Shown in pieces: positions 11,776 through 21,705 of a stretch of 64,000 nt of DNA. The DNA is from Enterobacter vonholyi (GTDB taxonomy: Bacteria > Pseudomonadota > Gammaproteobacteria > Enterobacterales > Enterobacteriaceae): NCBI RefSeq assembly GCF_008364555.1, contig NZ_VTUC01000003.1, positions 248,001 through 312,000 of the forward strand, given 5' to 3'. Position numbers and translations under genes: made by a program. Within the stretch, counting starts at the first letter, position 1. The number at the start of each line of letters is the position of its first letter. The notes below the pieces were generated by a model. It made no database searches, was not told the DNA's origin, and saw nothing but the letters and a program-made list of their open reading frames with translations.

Positions 11776-11794
11776 AGGCCCCTGCTGGGGGCCT
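11776..11794 (+). other. GC-rich hairpin between nuoL and nuoM
   Basis: AGGCCCC-TGCTG-GGGGCCT forms a perfect 7-bp GC-rich stem with a 5-base loop, 36 bases after the nuoL stop and just before the nuoM ribosome-binding region (AAAAAGGAAT). It lacks a downstream T-run, so read-through into nuoMN is expected. It could stabilise the upstream RNA or tune nuoM expression; neither is shown. Confidence 0.65.
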
Positions 11795-11815
11795 TAAAAA
11801 GGAATGTAAATCGCC

Positions 11816-13345
11816 ATGTTACTACCCTGGCTAATATTAATTCCCTTCATCGGCGGCTTCCTGTGCTGGCAGACTGAACGCTTTGGCGTGAAGATGCCGC
11901 GCTGGATCGCGCTGATCACCATGGGATTGACGCTCGCGCTTGGCCTGCAACTGTGGTTGCAGGGCGGTTACTCACTGACCCAGTCTGCGGGCATTCCGCA
12001 GTGGCAGTCTGAGTTCATCCTGCCGTGGATCCCACGTTTCGGCATTACGATCCACCTGGCGATTGACGGTCTGTCTCTCCTGATGGTGGTGCTGACCGGT
12101 CTGCTCGGCGTTCTGGCGGTACTCTGCTCCTGGCGAGAAATCGAAAAATACCAGGGCTTCTTCCACCTGAACCTGATGTGGATCCTGGGCGGCGTAATCG
12201 GCGTGTTCCTTGCCATCGACATGTTCCTGTTCTTCTTCTTCTGGGAGATGATGCTGGTGCCGATGTACTTCCTGATCGCGCTGTGGGGCCACAAGGCGTC
12301 CGACGGTAAAACGCGTATCACGGCGGCAACCAAGTTCTTCATCTATACCCAGGCGAGTGGTCTGGTGATGTTGATTGCCATTCTGGCGCTGGTGTTTGTT
12401 CACCACAACGCGACCGGCACCTGGACCTTTAACTACGAAGACCTGCTGAAGACCCCAATGTCGCACGGCGTTGAATATCTGCTGATGCTGGGCTTCTTCA
12501 TCGCGTTCGCGGTGAAAATGCCGGTCGTTCCGCTGCACGGCTGGCTGCCAGACGCGCACTCTCAGGCACCAACGGCGGGTTCCGTTGACCTGGCGGGCAT
12601 CTTGCTGAAAACGGCGGCCTACGGTCTGCTGCGTTTCGCTCTGCCGCTGTTCCCGAACGCCTCCGCAGAGTTCGCACCGATTGCCATGTGGCTGGGTGTG
12701 ATCGGTATCTTCTACGGTGCCTGGATGGCCTTCACGCAGTACGACATCAAGCGACTGATTGCCTACACCTCCGTTTCCCACATGGGCTTCGTGCTGATCG
12801 CTATCTACACCGGCAGCCAGCTGGCGTACCAGGGCGCGGTGATCCAGATGATTGCGCACGGTCTGTCCGCAGCCGGTCTCTTCATTCTGTGCGGCCAGCT
12901 GTACGAACGTCTGCATACCCGCGACATGCGTATGATGGGCGGTCTGTGGAGCAAAATTAAGTGGTTGCCAGCGCTGTCCATGTTCTTCGCGGTGGCTACT
13001 TTGGGGATGCCGGGTACCGGTAACTTCGTCGGCGAATTTATGATTCTGTTCGGCAGCTTCAAAGTGGTACCGGTGATTACCGTGATCTCCACGTTTGGTC
13101 TGGTGTTCGCTTCCGTATACTCGCTGGCGATGCTGCACCGCGCTTACTTCGGTAAAGCGAAGAGCGAAATTGCTGCACAAGAACTGCCGGGGATGTCGCT
13201 GCGTGAGCTGTTCATCATCCTGCTGCTGGTCGTACTGCTGGTGCTGCTGGGCTTCTTCCCGCAGCCAATTCTGGATACCTCGCACAGCGCGATGGATAAC
13301 ATCCAGCAGTGGTTTGTTAATTCTGCTTCTACTACAAGGCCGTAA
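11816..13345 (+). CDS. nuoM: NADH-quinone oxidoreductase subunit M
   Basis: NuoM is the middle antiporter-like, proton-translocating subunit of the membrane arm. The 509-residue protein has about 14 helices. Hallmarks are FFFFWEMMLVPMYFLIALWG with the essential glutamate, FAVKMPVVPLHGWLPDAHSQAPTAGSV with the channel lysine, and RLIAYTSVSHMGFV. The 76-base spacing from nuoL is longer than elsewhere in the distal operon. Six bases separate it from nuoN. Confidence 0.97.
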   Translation: MLLPWLILIPFIGGFLCWQTERFGVKMPRWIALITMGLTLALGLQLWLQGGYSLTQSAGIPQWQSEFILPWIPRFGITIHLAIDGLSLLMVVLTGLLGVLAVLCSWREIEKYQGFFHLNLMWILGGVIGVFLAIDMFLFFFFWEMMLVPMYFLIALWGHKASDGKTRITAATKFFIYTQASGLVMLIAILALVFVHHNATGTWTFNYEDLLKTPMSHGVEYLLMLGFFIAFAVKMPVVPLHGWLPDAHSQAPTAGSVDLAGILLKTAAYGLLRFALPLFPNASAEFAPIAMWLGVIGIFYGAWMAFTQYDIKRLIAYTSVSHMGFVLIAIYTGSQLAYQGAVIQMIAHGLSAAGLFILCGQLYERLHTRDMRMMGGLWSKIKWLPALSMFFAVATLGMPGTGNFVGEFMILFGSFKVVPVITVISTFGLVFASVYSLAMLHRAYFGKAKSEIAAQELPGMSLRELFIILLLVVLLVLLGFFPQPILDTSHSAMDNIQQWFVNSASTTRP

Positions 13346-13351
13346 TTCGCC

Positions 13352-14809
13352 ATGACAATAACTCCACAACAACTGATCGCGCTGCTACCGCTGCTGATCG
13401 TCGGATTGACGGTGGTGGTTGTGATGCTCTCCATTGCGTGGCGACGCAATCACTTCCTGAATGCCACGCTGTCGGTCATCGGCCTGAACGCCGCGTTAGT
13501 CTCTCTCTGGTTTGTTGGTCAGGGTGGGGCGATGGACGTCACCCCGCTGATGCGCGTTGACGGTTACGCCATGCTGTATACCGGACTGGTGCTGCTGGCA
13601 AGCCTGGCAACCTGTACCTTTGCGTATCCGTGGCTCGAAGGCTACAACGACAATAAAGAAGAGTTTTACCTGCTGGTTCTGATTGCCGCGCTGGGCGGCA
13701 TTCTGCTGGCGAATGCGAACCACCTGGCCGCGCTGTTCCTCGGCATTGAGCTGATATCTCTGCCGCTGTTCGGCCTGATTGGTTACGCCTTCCGTCAGAA
13801 GCGCTCCCTGGAAGCAAGCATCAAGTACACTATTCTGTCTGCTGCTGCATCCTCGTTCCTGCTGTTTGGTATTGCGCTGCTGTACGCACAGTCCGGTAAT
13901 CTCTCCTTCATGGCGCTCGGCAAGAGCCTAGGCGACGGCATGCTGCATGAGCCGCTGCTGCTGGCGGGTCTGGGCATGATGATTGTTGGCCTCGGCTTCA
14001 AACTCTCTCTGGTGCCGTTCCACCTGTGGACGCCAGACGTATACCAGGGCGCTCCGGCTCCGGTGTCGACCTTCCTGGCGACGGCGAGCAAAATCGCTAT
14101 CTTCGGTGTGGTCATGCGTCTGTTCCTGTACGCGCCGGTAGGTGACAGCGAAGCGGTTCGCGTGGTGCTGGGCATTATCGCGTTCGTCTCCATCATCTTC
14201 GGTAACCTGATGGCGCTGAGCCAGACCAACATCAAGCGTCTGCTGGGCTACTCGTCTATCTCTCATCTGGGCTACCTGATGGTGGCACTGATTGCGCTGC
14301 AGAGTGGCGAGATGTCGATGGAAACCGTGGGCGTGTATCTGGCCGGTTATCTGTTCAGCAGCCTCGGCGCCTTCGGCGTGGTGAGCCTGATGTCCAGCCC
14401 GTACCGTGGTCCGGATGCCGATTCACTGTTCTCCTACCGTGGCCTGTTCTGGCACCGTCCGATCCTGTCTGCGGTGATGACCGTGATGATGCTCTCTCTG
14501 GCAGGTATCCCGATGACGCTTGGCTTTATCGGTAAATTCTACGTGCTGGCCGTCGGTGTGCAGGCGCACCTGTGGTGGCTGACCGCGGGCGTGGTGATCG
14601 GTTCCGCGATTGGTCTCTACTACTACCTGCGCGTGGCCGTGAGCCTGTACCTGAGTGCGCCTCAGCAGCTCAACCGTGATGCCCCAACCAACTGGCAGTA
14701 CAGCGCCGGTGGTATCGTAGTGCTTATCTCGGCGCTGCTGGTGCTGATCTTCGGTATCTATCCGCAGCCGCTGATTGATATCGTGCAGCGAGCGATGCCG
14801 CTGATGTAA
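13352..14809 (+). CDS. nuoN: NADH-quinone oxidoreductase subunit N
   Basis: NuoN is the third antiporter-like subunit, adjacent to NuoK. It has 485 residues and about 14 helices. [18 protein letters not shown] holds the membrane glutamate, [27 protein letters not shown] the channel lysine, and [14 protein letters not shown] the second conserved block. It is the last gene of the operon; a strong hairpin with a T-run follows within 4 bases. Confidence 0.97.
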   Translation: MTITPQQLIALLPLLIVGLTVVVVMLSIAWRRNHFLNATLSVIGLNAALVSLWFVGQGGAMDVTPLMRVDGYAMLYTGLVLLASLATCTFAYPWLEGYNDNKEEFYLLVLIAALGGILLANANHLAALFLGIELISLPLFGLIGYAFRQKRSLEASIKYTILSAAASSFLLFGIALLYAQSGNLSFMALGKSLGDGMLHEPLLLAGLGMMIVGLGFKLSLVPFHLWTPDVYQGAPAPVSTFLATASKIAIFGVVMRLFLYAPVGDSEAVRVVLGIIAFVSIIFGNLMALSQTNIKRLLGYSSISHLGYLMVALIALQSGEMSMETVGVYLAGYLFSSLGAFGVVSLMSSPYRGPDADSLFSYRGLFWHRPILSAVMTVMMLSLAGIPMTLGFIGKFYVLAVGVQAHLWWLTAGVVIGSAIGLYYYLRVAVSLYLSAPQQLNRDAPTNWQYSAGGIVVLISALLVLIFGIYPQPLIDIVQRAMPLM

Positions 14810-14812
14810 AAC

Positions 14813-14839
14813 AAAAAACCCGCCTCGGCGGGTTTTTTT
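14813..14839 (+). terminator. Intrinsic terminator of the nuo operon
   Basis: AACCCGCC-TC-GGCGGGTT forms a GC-rich stem flanked by an A-run on the left and seven T on the right, immediately after the nuoN stop. It is the only strong terminator visible in the nuo cluster. The A-run could also let it act on the minus strand for cheV. Confidence 0.9.
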
Positions 14840-14853
14840 ATGGTTTGCCCAGC

Positions 14854-14913
14854 GGCGCTACGCTTGCAGGGCCTACGATTTTTGTAGGTCGGGTAAGCGA
14901 AGCGCCACCCGAC
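14854..14913. repeat. Imperfect palindromic intergenic element between nuoN and cheV
   Basis: GGCGCTACGCTT (14854-14865) pairs with AAGCGAAGCGCC (14895-14906) with one mismatch. Inside it CCTAC (14872-14876) pairs with GTAGG (14884-14888). A second overlapping palindrome pairs GTCGGGT (14888-14894) with ACCCGAC (14907-14913). The architecture resembles the REP/BIME-type extragenic palindromes common in enterobacteria. Its right edge contains the cheV stop codon. Confidence 0.6.
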
Positions 14914-15917
14914 TAAGCCAGCTGCTTCCTGCTTATAAGCGGCCCGTCAATCTTCTTCATCGAGCGGTCCAGCACTTCCTCAATCACCGACGACAGCTCG
15001 TTCAGCTCAAACTTCGCCACGTAACCGTCCGCCTTCACCTTACGAATATGATCTTCGTTGGCGTTACCGGAAAGGGAAGAGTGGATCACCACCGGAATGT
15101 CCTTTAATACCGGGTCGGTTTTGATTTTGCGCGTCAGCGTAAAGCCGTCCATCTCCGGCATTTCAAGATCGGTCAGCACAAGCGCGATCTTATCGGTGAT
15201 GGGAACTCCCTCAGCCTGCGCCTGAGCGGCCAGTACGCCAATTTTCTCCCACGCATCTTTGCCGGTGATATGCAGCTGCGCGGGGATCTCCATCGCCTGC
15301 AGACCTTTCTCCAGCATCGAGCGCGCCACCTTGGAATCTTCCGCAACGATGGCGACAGCGCCCGGCTTAATATGGAATTTGGTGGTCTTCAGATTCGTGG
15401 CGTGCAGATCGTGATTGGCCGGAGTGATGTCGTACAGGATCTGCTCAACGTCCAGCACCATCGCCAGATCGTTGGTATCCGTTTTCTCATCCAGGCAGGC
15501 GATGCTGGTGATGTAGCGACCGCTGACGGCGGTTTCCGCCGCGTGCACCTGCTTCCAGTCCAGACGCATGATGTTCTCAACCGACTCCACGGCAAACGCC
15601 TGCACGCTGCGCGCGTATTCGGTGATCAGCAGGATATTCAGCCCGGTGGTGGGCTTACAGCCCGCCACGGCGGCCAGGTCGATCACCGGGATCACCTGAT
15701 CGCGAATATTCACCATTCCCATCAGCGGTGATTTCATCCCGGCAGGTTTCGTGAACTCCGGCATCGGCACAATTTCACGCAGCTTAAAAACGTTAATGCC
15801 AAACAGCTCAGATTTATTTTCGTTAAGAGAAGTGCCAAGACGGAACAGCAACAGTTCAAAACGGTTCGACAGGGTCAGATTCGCCCTGTCATCAATATCT
15901 TTCTGGAAATTATCCAT
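14913..15917 (-). CDS. cheV: Chemotaxis protein CheV (CheW domain plus response receiver)
   Basis: CheV couples chemoreceptors to CheA through an N-terminal CheW-like domain and is adjusted by phosphorylation of a C-terminal receiver. Here residues ~20-170 are CheW-like (GINVFKLREIVPMPEF, GMVNIRDQVIPVIDLAA). Residues ~190-320 form the receiver, with the phosphoacceptor aspartate in ALVLTDLEMPEMDGF and a conserved lysine in the YVAKFELNEL region. It lies downstream of nuoN as in Salmonella, and is absent from this place in E. coli K-12. The stop falls in the palindromic element. A sigma-28-like promoter lies 35 bases upstream, which fits a flagellar class 3 gene. Confidence 0.93.
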   Translation of the reverse strand: MDNFQKDIDDRANLTLSNRFELLLFRLGTSLNENKSELFGINVFKLREIVPMPEFTKPAGMKSPLMGMVNIRDQVIPVIDLAAVAGCKPTTGLNILLITEYARSVQAFAVESVENIMRLDWKQVHAAETAVSGRYITSIACLDEKTDTNDLAMVLDVEQILYDITPANHDLHATNLKTTKFHIKPGAVAIVAEDSKVARSMLEKGLQAMEIPAQLHITGKDAWEKIGVLAAQAQAEGVPITDKIALVLTDLEMPEMDGFTLTRKIKTDPVLKDIPVVIHSSLSGNANEDHIRKVKADGYVAKFELNELSSVIEEVLDRSMKKIDGPLISRKQLA

Positions 15918-15951
15918 TCTACCCTCGAGAGAAATGCTGACCTTTTAATCG

Positions 15952-15978
15952 TTATCGGCATCCTGAGGGAAAAATGAA
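15952..15978 (-). promoter_or_regulatory. Sigma-28 (FliA) type promoter of cheV
   Basis: Read on the minus strand, GCCGATAA (15959 down to 15952) matches the flagellar sigma-28 -10 element at all eight positions. Exactly 11 bases upstream is TTCATTTT (15978 to 15971), five of eight matches to TAAAGTTT. Predicted transcription would begin near 15945, giving a short leader before the cheV ATG at 15917. The -35 lies just beyond the rbn stop, so cheV can be made independently of rbn. Confidence 0.75.
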
Positions 15979-15981
15979 GGA

Positions 15982-16899
15982 CTAAACGCTGACCTGAGCG
16001 AAATCTTCGGCCAGCTCACATTCCGGGAACAGCGCGCGGCACTCTGCCAGCAGCTTTTCACAGCCCCGCGCGTCGTAGCGCGAGCTGACATGGGTGACGA
16101 TGAGTCTCCCGACGCCAGCGTCACGGGCAAGCTGCGCCGCCTGACGCGTAGAGCTATGGCCCCGGCCGTTGGCTTTTTCTTCCATCGCTGTTTCAAGCGT
16201 TGCTTCATGCACCATCACATCCACGCCCTGGGCAAGCTGAAGCGCTGCCGGGCACGGGGCCGTGTCGCCAAATATCGCCAGCTTTTTGCCGGGCTGCGGT
16301 GCGGCGAGATAATCCTGGCCGTTGATGACGCGCCCATCCTCCAGCGTGACGGTCTCACCGTGCTTCAGGCGCTGGAACAGCGGTCCGGGTTTTACGCCAT
16401 CGGCCATCAGCGCGGCGGCGTCCAGCGCGCCGGGTTTGTCATGCGCGTCAATGCGGTATCCATAGCACTCGACAGGGTGACTGAGCGGCTGAGCGCTCAC
16501 CTTATATTCGCCGTCATCGAAAACCAGGCCTTCGCTAATTTCAACGACCTCCAGCGGATAATCCGTCCATGACCCGCTAAGGCGCAGCGTGGTTTCAACA
16601 AATTCACGAATACCCGCAGGCCCGTAAATCGTCAGCGGGTTGGCGTTACCGGCCATCGAGCGGCTGCACAGCAGGCCGGGAAGGCCAAACAGGTGGTCGC
16701 CATGCAGATGGGTGATAAAAATTTTATCCAGCTTGCCGGGGTGATAAGCAGTGTGTAACAGCTGATGCTGCGTCCCTTCACCACAGTCAAATAGCCACAG
16801 CCCGCCGCGGGTGGGATGTTTAAGATCCAGAAGGATCGCCGTCACGTTCCGTGAGCGGGTTGGCACGCCAGCGGACGTACCCAGAAAAATCAGTTCCAT
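15982..16899 (-). CDS. rbn: Ribonuclease BN / RNase Z
   Basis: This metallo-beta-lactamase-fold nuclease (also called ElaC) processes tRNA 3' ends. The 305-residue protein begins [18 protein letters not shown], the RNase Z N-terminal signature. It has the zinc motif [15 protein letters not shown], and further ligands in GDTAPC and in [18 protein letters not shown] near the C-terminus is the last histidine motif. It is divergent from elaA, 71 bases away, and runs toward cheV. Confidence 0.96.
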   Translation of the reverse strand: MELIFLGTSAGVPTRSRNVTAILLDLKHPTRGGLWLFDCGEGTQHQLLHTAYHPGKLDKIFITHLHGDHLFGLPGLLCSRSMAGNANPLTIYGPAGIREFVETTLRLSGSWTDYPLEVVEISEGLVFDDGEYKVSAQPLSHPVECYGYRIDAHDKPGALDAAALMADGVKPGPLFQRLKHGETVTLEDGRVINGQDYLAAPQPGKKLAIFGDTAPCPAALQLAQGVDVMVHEATLETAMEEKANGRGHSSTRQAAQLARDAGVGRLIVTHVSSRYDARGCEKLLAECRALFPECELAEDFAQVSV

Positions 16900-16970
16900 A
16901 ACGCAATCAGCCCTTTGCCGAACGGGGAGGGGTTTAGTATAACGTGATGAACCCCAGGAAGGAGACTGAC

Positions 16971-17432
16971 ATGATCCAGTGGCAAGATTTACACCATAGT
17001 GACCTCACCGTTCATTCACTTTACGCCCTGCTGAAACTGCGCTGCGAAGTGTTTGTGGTTGAACAGACCTGCCCGTATCAGGACATCGACGGCGACGATC
17101 TTGTCGGCGAGAACCGCCATATTCTTGGCTGGCGGGATAACGAGCTGGTGGCGTATGCGAGGATTCTGAAAAGCGAAGACGATTTTGAGCCTGTCGTCAT
17201 TGGCCGCGTCATCATCAGCGGCAAAGCGCGCGGCGAAAAGCTGGGCTATCAGCTGATGGAAAAAACGCTGGAGGCGTGCCGGAAACAGTGGCCTGACAAG
17301 GCGTTATACCTGGGCGCGCAGGCACACCTGCAGTCCTTCTACGGCCACTTTGGTTTCGTGCCGGTCACCGATGTGTACGATGAAGATGGCATTCCCCACG
17401 TCGGCATGGCGCGAGAAGCGAAGCAGGCGTAA
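16971..17432 (+). CDS. elaA: GNAT-family N-acetyltransferase ElaA
   Basis: A 153-residue GNAT-fold protein; the substrate is not established. The start at 16971 is preferred over an upstream in-frame ATG at 16944 because AGGAAGGAG lies immediately before it and the protein then matches the E. coli length. The ELVAYARIL and [21 protein letters not shown] segments form the acetyl-CoA binding core, and [16 protein letters not shown] the C-terminal strand and loop. It faces away from rbn and is followed 53 bases later by elaB. Confidence 0.94.
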   Translation: MIQWQDLHHSDLTVHSLYALLKLRCEVFVVEQTCPYQDIDGDDLVGENRHILGWRDNELVAYARILKSEDDFEPVVIGRVIISGKARGEKLGYQLMEKTLEACRKQWPDKALYLGAQAHLQSFYGHFGFVPVTDVYDEDGIPHVGMAREAKQA

Positions 17433-17485
17433 TAGCGAGTCGTTGGCTATAGTTAGCGGACTGGTGTACTAACATGGAGAAAAAT

Positions 17486-17791
17486 ATGTCATTTCAATCC
17501 TGGGATACCCGTATCGACGACGACCTGGCTTTACTGAGCGAAACGCTGGAAGAGGTGTTACGTTCCTCGGGCGACCCTGCCGATCAGAAATATATTGAGC
17601 TAAAAGCCCGCGCCGAGCAGGCGCTACATGAAGTGAAAAACCGCGTCAGCCATGCGTCTGATACCTACTACTACCGGGCCAAAAAAGCAGTGTATCGTGC
17701 CGATGATTACGTGCATGAAAAACCATGGCAGGGTATTGGCGTGGGGGCTGCCGTAGGGCTGGTACTGGGGCTGCTGCTGGCCCGTCGCTAA
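17486..17791 (+). CDS. elaB: Tail-anchored stress protein ElaB
   Basis: ElaB is a DUF883-family protein with a C-terminal membrane anchor; in E. coli it has been linked to ribosome association in stationary phase and stress tolerance. The 101-residue version starts at 17486, with GGAGA well spaced upstream; the ATG at 17474 is part of that leader. Residues 1-75 are highly charged and helical, and GVGAAVGLVLGLLLARR forms the glycine-rich C-terminal anchor. Confidence 0.95.
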   Translation: MSFQSWDTRIDDDLALLSETLEEVLRSSGDPADQKYIELKARAEQALHEVKNRVSHASDTYYYRAKKAVYRADDYVHEKPWQGIGVGAAVGLVLGLLLARR

Positions 17792-17844
17792 ACCGCTTAA
17801 CCACTCCCTATACGTGGGTACTGCTATTTATCGTCAGTACCCCG

Positions 17845-17850
17845 TATAAT
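17845..17850 (+). promoter_or_regulatory. Candidate -10 element for menF
   Basis: A perfect TATAAT lies 27 bases before the menF GTG, in the 86-base gap after elaB. No convincing -35 hexamer is seen at 16-18 bases, so the assignment is tentative. Confidence 0.45.
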
Positions 17851-17877
17851 ACGAGGTTTTAACAGGGAGAGGTTCGC

Positions 17878-19173
17878 GTGAATTCGATTTTCCTCGCGCT
17901 GGAGCAATTGCGTACCCAGCTTTCGCAAGCGTTACCCGCAACACCCGGCTTACGTCATTTCGACGTCTCTTTCCCGTTAAACGACGCCTTCGACCCTCTC
18001 GCCTGGCTTGGGGCTCAGCAGTGCTATCCGCAGTTTTACTGGCAACAGCGTAACGGCGATGAAGAGCTGGCTGCGCTGGGGGCGGTTACCCAATTTTCCT
18101 CTCTGGCGTTAGCCACGCAGTTTTTGCGCGAGCAAAATGCGGCACAAGATACCCGTATCTGCGGCCTGAACGCTTTTAATCCGGAGCAGGGGAGCCTCTT
18201 TTTACCGCGGCTGCTCTGGCGACGTACCGCCGGCAACGCCACGCTGCGCCTGCAGTTGTGGAGCAATTATTCTCTTCAGGAAGATGCCCGCGCCGCGCTG
18301 GATTTTTTACAGCAGCTCCGTCCTGCAAGGCCTATCCGCCCGCTGTCCGTTCAGGTAGAGCACGAAACCCATCTGCCGCAGCAGGCCGAATGGCTGACGC
18401 TTATCCGCAGGGCGACAGAGACCATTGCGTGCGGTGAATTTGAAAAAGTGGTTCTCGCCCGGGCAACCGATATTCGTTTTACACAGCGCGTAAACCCCGT
18501 CGCGCTGATGGCAGCCAGCCGGGCCCTGAATTTACATTGCTACCATTTCTGCATGATTTTCGACGCCAGCAACGCGTTTCTCGGCTCGACCCCCGAGCGT
18601 CTGTGGCGGCGGCGAGGCAAGCTGCTGCGCACGGAAGCGCTGGCGGGCACCGTCGCCAGCCATAGCGATGATAGCCAGGCGCAGCGTCTCGGCGAGTGGC
18701 TGCTGAACGATGATAAAAACCAGCGTGAAAATATGCTGGTTGTGGAGGATATCTGTCAGCGTCTTCAGCACTCTACGCAGACGCTCGAGGTACTGCCCCC
18801 CCAGGTGGTACGCCTGCGTAAAGTGCAGCATTTGCGCCGCTGTATCTGGACCGAGCTTAAACAGGCTGATGACGAGCAGTGTCTGCTCATGTTGCAGCCG
18901 ACCGCGGCCGTTGCCGGATTACCCCGACAGCCTGCGCGCGAGTTTATTCAGAAGGTTGAACCCTTTAACCGCGAATGGTACGCCGGTTCGGCCGGGTATT
19001 TATCCCCCGAGCAGAGTGAGTTCTGCGTGGCGCTGCGCTCCGCGCGCGTTCAGGAGGACTCCCTGCGGCTCTACGCCGGCGCCGGTATCGTCAGCGGGTC
19101 TGACCCGGAACAGGAGTGGCAGGAGATCGAAAACAAAGCGGCCGGATTGCGCTCTCTGCTCCTTAGGGATTAA
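17878..19173 (+). CDS. menF: Isochorismate synthase MenF
   Basis: MenF converts chorismate to isochorismate, the entry step of menaquinone synthesis. The 431-residue protein has the chorismate-binding fold in its C-terminal half, including [48 protein letters not shown] and [16 protein letters not shown]. The start is GTG at 17878, behind AGGGAGAGG, and gives the same length as the E. coli protein. It leads the men cluster, with 88 bases before menD. Confidence 0.96.
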   Translation: MNSIFLALEQLRTQLSQALPATPGLRHFDVSFPLNDAFDPLAWLGAQQCYPQFYWQQRNGDEELAALGAVTQFSSLALATQFLREQNAAQDTRICGLNAFNPEQGSLFLPRLLWRRTAGNATLRLQLWSNYSLQEDARAALDFLQQLRPARPIRPLSVQVEHETHLPQQAEWLTLIRRATETIACGEFEKVVLARATDIRFTQRVNPVALMAASRALNLHCYHFCMIFDASNAFLGSTPERLWRRRGKLLRTEALAGTVASHSDDSQAQRLGEWLLNDDKNQRENMLVVEDICQRLQHSTQTLEVLPPQVVRLRKVQHLRRCIWTELKQADDEQCLLMLQPTAAVAGLPRQPAREFIQKVEPFNREWYAGSAGYLSPEQSEFCVALRSARVQEDSLRLYAGAGIVSGSDPEQEWQEIENKAAGLRSLLLRD

Positions 19174-19261
19174 TACTGATTCGCGCAATCCCGATTCATA
19201 TCAAAATTCCATTTTTTTCTATTATTTATACTGTGTCGCATTCTTGATACCGGACAATCTC

Positions 19262-20932
19262 ATGTCAGTAAGTTCTTTTAACCGACGCTGGGCGGCGGTG
19301 ATCCTTGAAGCCCTGACGCGCCATGGCGTCAGGCACGTGTGTATTGCACCGGGTTCTCGCTCAACGCCGCTGACGCTGGCGGCCGCCGAAAACCGGGCGT
19401 TAATTCACCACACCCACTTTGATGAGCGCGGCCTCGGCCATCTTGCGCTGGGTCTGGCGAAGGTCAGCAAAGAACCCGTGGCGGTGATTGTCACTTCCGG
19501 TACCGCCGTGGCGAACCTCTATCCGGCGCTGATTGAAGCCGGGTTAACCGGTGAAAAACTGATTCTGCTGACGGCCGATCGTCCCCCTGAGCTTATCGAC
19601 TGCGGCGCCAATCAGGCCATTCGCCAGCCGGGACTCTTTTCTTCGCATCCTTCGCAGACGATTTCGCTGCCCCGTCCCACCCAGGATATTCCGGCGAGCT
19701 GGCTGGTCTCCACCGTCGATCACGCCATGGAGACGTTGCGTAGCGGATCGTTGCATATCAACTGCCCGTTTGCCGAGCCGCTGTACGGTGAGCTGGACGA
19801 CACGGGTCTTGACTGGCAGCAGACCCTCGGCGACTGGTGGGAGAGTGAAAAACCGTGGCTGCGCGAGCAGACGCATCTTGAGAGCGCGAAGCAGCGCGAC
19901 TGGTTCTTCTGGCGGCAGAAGCGCGGCGTGGTTATCGCCGGGCGCATGAGCGCCTCTGAAGGCAAGCTGGTTGCCGAATGGGCGCAAACCCTGGGCTGGC
20001 CGCTGATAGGCGACGTGCTTTCCCAGACCGGTCAGCCGCTGCCGTGCGCCGATCTCTGGCTGGGTAATGCCAAAGCGGTCACCGAACTGGCGCAGGCGCA
20101 GATTGTGGTCCAGCTTGGATCGAGCTTGACCGGCAAACGGTTACTGCAGTGGCAGGCGACCTGCACACCGGACGAGTACTGGCTGGTGGACGCGCTGGAA
20201 GGGCGGCTTGACCCGGCGCACCACCGCGGCCGTCGTCTGGTGAGCAGTATCGACGCCTGGCTGACGCTTCATCCGGCTGAGAAACGCAAGCCCTGGGCGG
20301 TGGCCATTCCGGACCTTTCGCGCCAGGCGTGGGAATTAACCAAAGCGCACTGTGAAGCGTTTAGCGAAGCCGGGCTGGCGCACCGTATTCGCCAGTACCT
20401 GCCCGAGCAGGGGCAGCTGTTTGTCGGCAACAGCCTGGTCGTGCGGCTGATTGATGCTTTTTCGAAGCTGCCCGCGGGCTACCCGGTGTACAGCAACCGT
20501 GGTGCCAGCGGCATCGACGGGCTGATCTCCACGGCGGCGGGCGTGCAGCGCGCCAGCGCGAAATCGACGCTGGCGATCGTGGGCGATCTCTCCGCTCTCT
20601 ACGATCTCAACGCGCTGGCGCTGCTGCGTCAGGCGTCAGCCCCGTTTGTGCTGATTGTGGTCAACAACAACGGTGGGCAGATTTTCTCCCTGCTGCCTAC
20701 GCCGCAGAGCGAGCGCGAGCGTTTCTATCTGATGCCGCAGAACGTGCAGTTCGAACACGCCGCGGCGATGTTTAGCCTGAAATACCATCGCCCGGAAAGT
20801 TGGGAACAGCTGGACGCGGCGTTAAACAGCGCATGGAAACAGCCGGGCGCGACGCTGATTGAGCTTGTGGTGAACGATGCTGACGGTGCGCAGGCCCTGC
20901 AAAGCCTGCTGGCGCAGGTGAGCCAGCTGTGA
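19262..20932 (+). CDS. menD: SEPHCHC synthase MenD
   Basis: MenD is a thiamine-diphosphate enzyme joining 2-oxoglutarate to isochorismate to form SEPHCHC. The start [18 protein letters not shown] at 19262 gives 556 residues, the usual length; the frame is open far upstream into menF but that extension is not conserved. [17 protein letters not shown] and [17 protein letters not shown] belong to the PYR domain, and [15 protein letters not shown] with the following NNNGG to the PP domain that holds ThDP and Mg2+. It overlaps menH by four bases. Confidence 0.96.
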   Translation: MSVSSFNRRWAAVILEALTRHGVRHVCIAPGSRSTPLTLAAAENRALIHHTHFDERGLGHLALGLAKVSKEPVAVIVTSGTAVANLYPALIEAGLTGEKLILLTADRPPELIDCGANQAIRQPGLFSSHPSQTISLPRPTQDIPASWLVSTVDHAMETLRSGSLHINCPFAEPLYGELDDTGLDWQQTLGDWWESEKPWLREQTHLESAKQRDWFFWRQKRGVVIAGRMSASEGKLVAEWAQTLGWPLIGDVLSQTGQPLPCADLWLGNAKAVTELAQAQIVVQLGSSLTGKRLLQWQATCTPDEYWLVDALEGRLDPAHHRGRRLVSSIDAWLTLHPAEKRKPWAVAIPDLSRQAWELTKAHCEAFSEAGLAHRIRQYLPEQGQLFVGNSLVVRLIDAFSKLPAGYPVYSNRGASGIDGLISTAAGVQRASAKSTLAIVGDLSALYDLNALALLRQASAPFVLIVVNNNGGQIFSLLPTPQSERERFYLMPQNVQFEHAAAMFSLKYHRPESWEQLDAALNSAWKQPGATLIELVVNDADGAQALQSLLAQVSQL

Positions 20933-21705
20933 TCCTCTCGGGTGTGCTGCAGGCCGGAAAACCAGGCTATCCCTGGCTGGTCTTTTTGCACGGTTTTTCG
21001 GGTGACTGTCGCGAGTGGCAGAGGGTCGGTGAAGGACTTAGCGATTATCCCAGGCTATATCTGGATCTGCCGGGGCACGGTGGATCCCGGAATCTGGGTG
21101 TGAAGGGGTTTGACGAGATGAGCGCGTTGCTCACCCGAACCCTGCTTAGTTACAACATACTTAAATTCTGGCTTGTCGGGTACTCCCTCGGCGGCCGCAT
21201 TGCGATGTTCCATGCCTGCCAGCAGCCGAAGGGGCTGCATGGCGTGCTGGTGGAGGGAGGGCATCCGGGCCTGCAGGATGCCGATGCGCGAAATGCGCGG
21301 CTGGCATCCGACCGCCGCTGGGCAACGCGTTTTCGTACCGAACCGCTGGAGAAAGTATTCGCTGACTGGTACCAACAGCCCGTTTTCGCCTCCCTTACGG
21401 ACACCCAGCGCGATGCGCTGATTACCCTGCGCAGCCAGAACAGCGGCGCGACGCTGGCGATGATGCTCGAGGCAACGTCGCTGGCCGTGCAGCCCGACCT
21501 GCGTGCTGCCCTGAGCGCGCGCGATTTCTCTTTTGATTATCTCTATGGCGAACGTGATGAGAAGTTTGCGGCCCTGGCCGCTGAGCTGAACGCCGTTCGC
21601 CATGCAATTCCCAACGCCGGACACAACGCCCACCGGGAAAATCCCGATGCGGTTACCGCAAGTCTGGCTCAGATACTGCGTCTTCGCATAAAGGACACTC
21701 TATGA
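20929..21705 (+). CDS. menH: SHCHC synthase MenH
   Basis: MenH, an alpha/beta-hydrolase-fold lyase, removes pyruvate from SEPHCHC to give SHCHC. The nucleophile elbow GYSLGGR places the serine at residue 86, and [10 protein letters not shown] near the C-terminus has the catalytic histidine. [13 protein letters not shown] forms the oxyanion region. The start is GTG, overlapping the menD stop (GTGA). At 258 residues it is slightly longer than the E. coli protein (about 252) because of a C-terminal extension that overlaps menB by four bases. Confidence 0.95.
   Translation: MILSGVLQAGKPGYPWLVFLHGFSGDCREWQRVGEGLSDYPRLYLDLPGHGGSRNLGVKGFDEMSALLTRTLLSYNILKFWLVGYSLGGRIAMFHACQQPKGLHGVLVEGGHPGLQDADARNARLASDRRWATRFRTEPLEKVFADWYQQPVFASLTDTQRDALITLRSQNSGATLAMMLEATSLAVQPDLRAALSARDFSFDYLYGERDEKFAALAAELNAVRHAIPNAGHNAHRENPDAVTASLAQILRLRIKDTL

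Noticed and set aside
11972..13372. 466-codon open frame antisense to nuoM
   Set aside because: Composition is rich in His, Gln and Arg, typical of a shadow of hydrophobic codons. No ribosome-binding site or family features.
18710..19261. Long N-terminal extension of menD back into menF
   Set aside because: The frame is open but the residues are not MenD-like; the ATG at 19262 gives the standard 556-residue enzyme.
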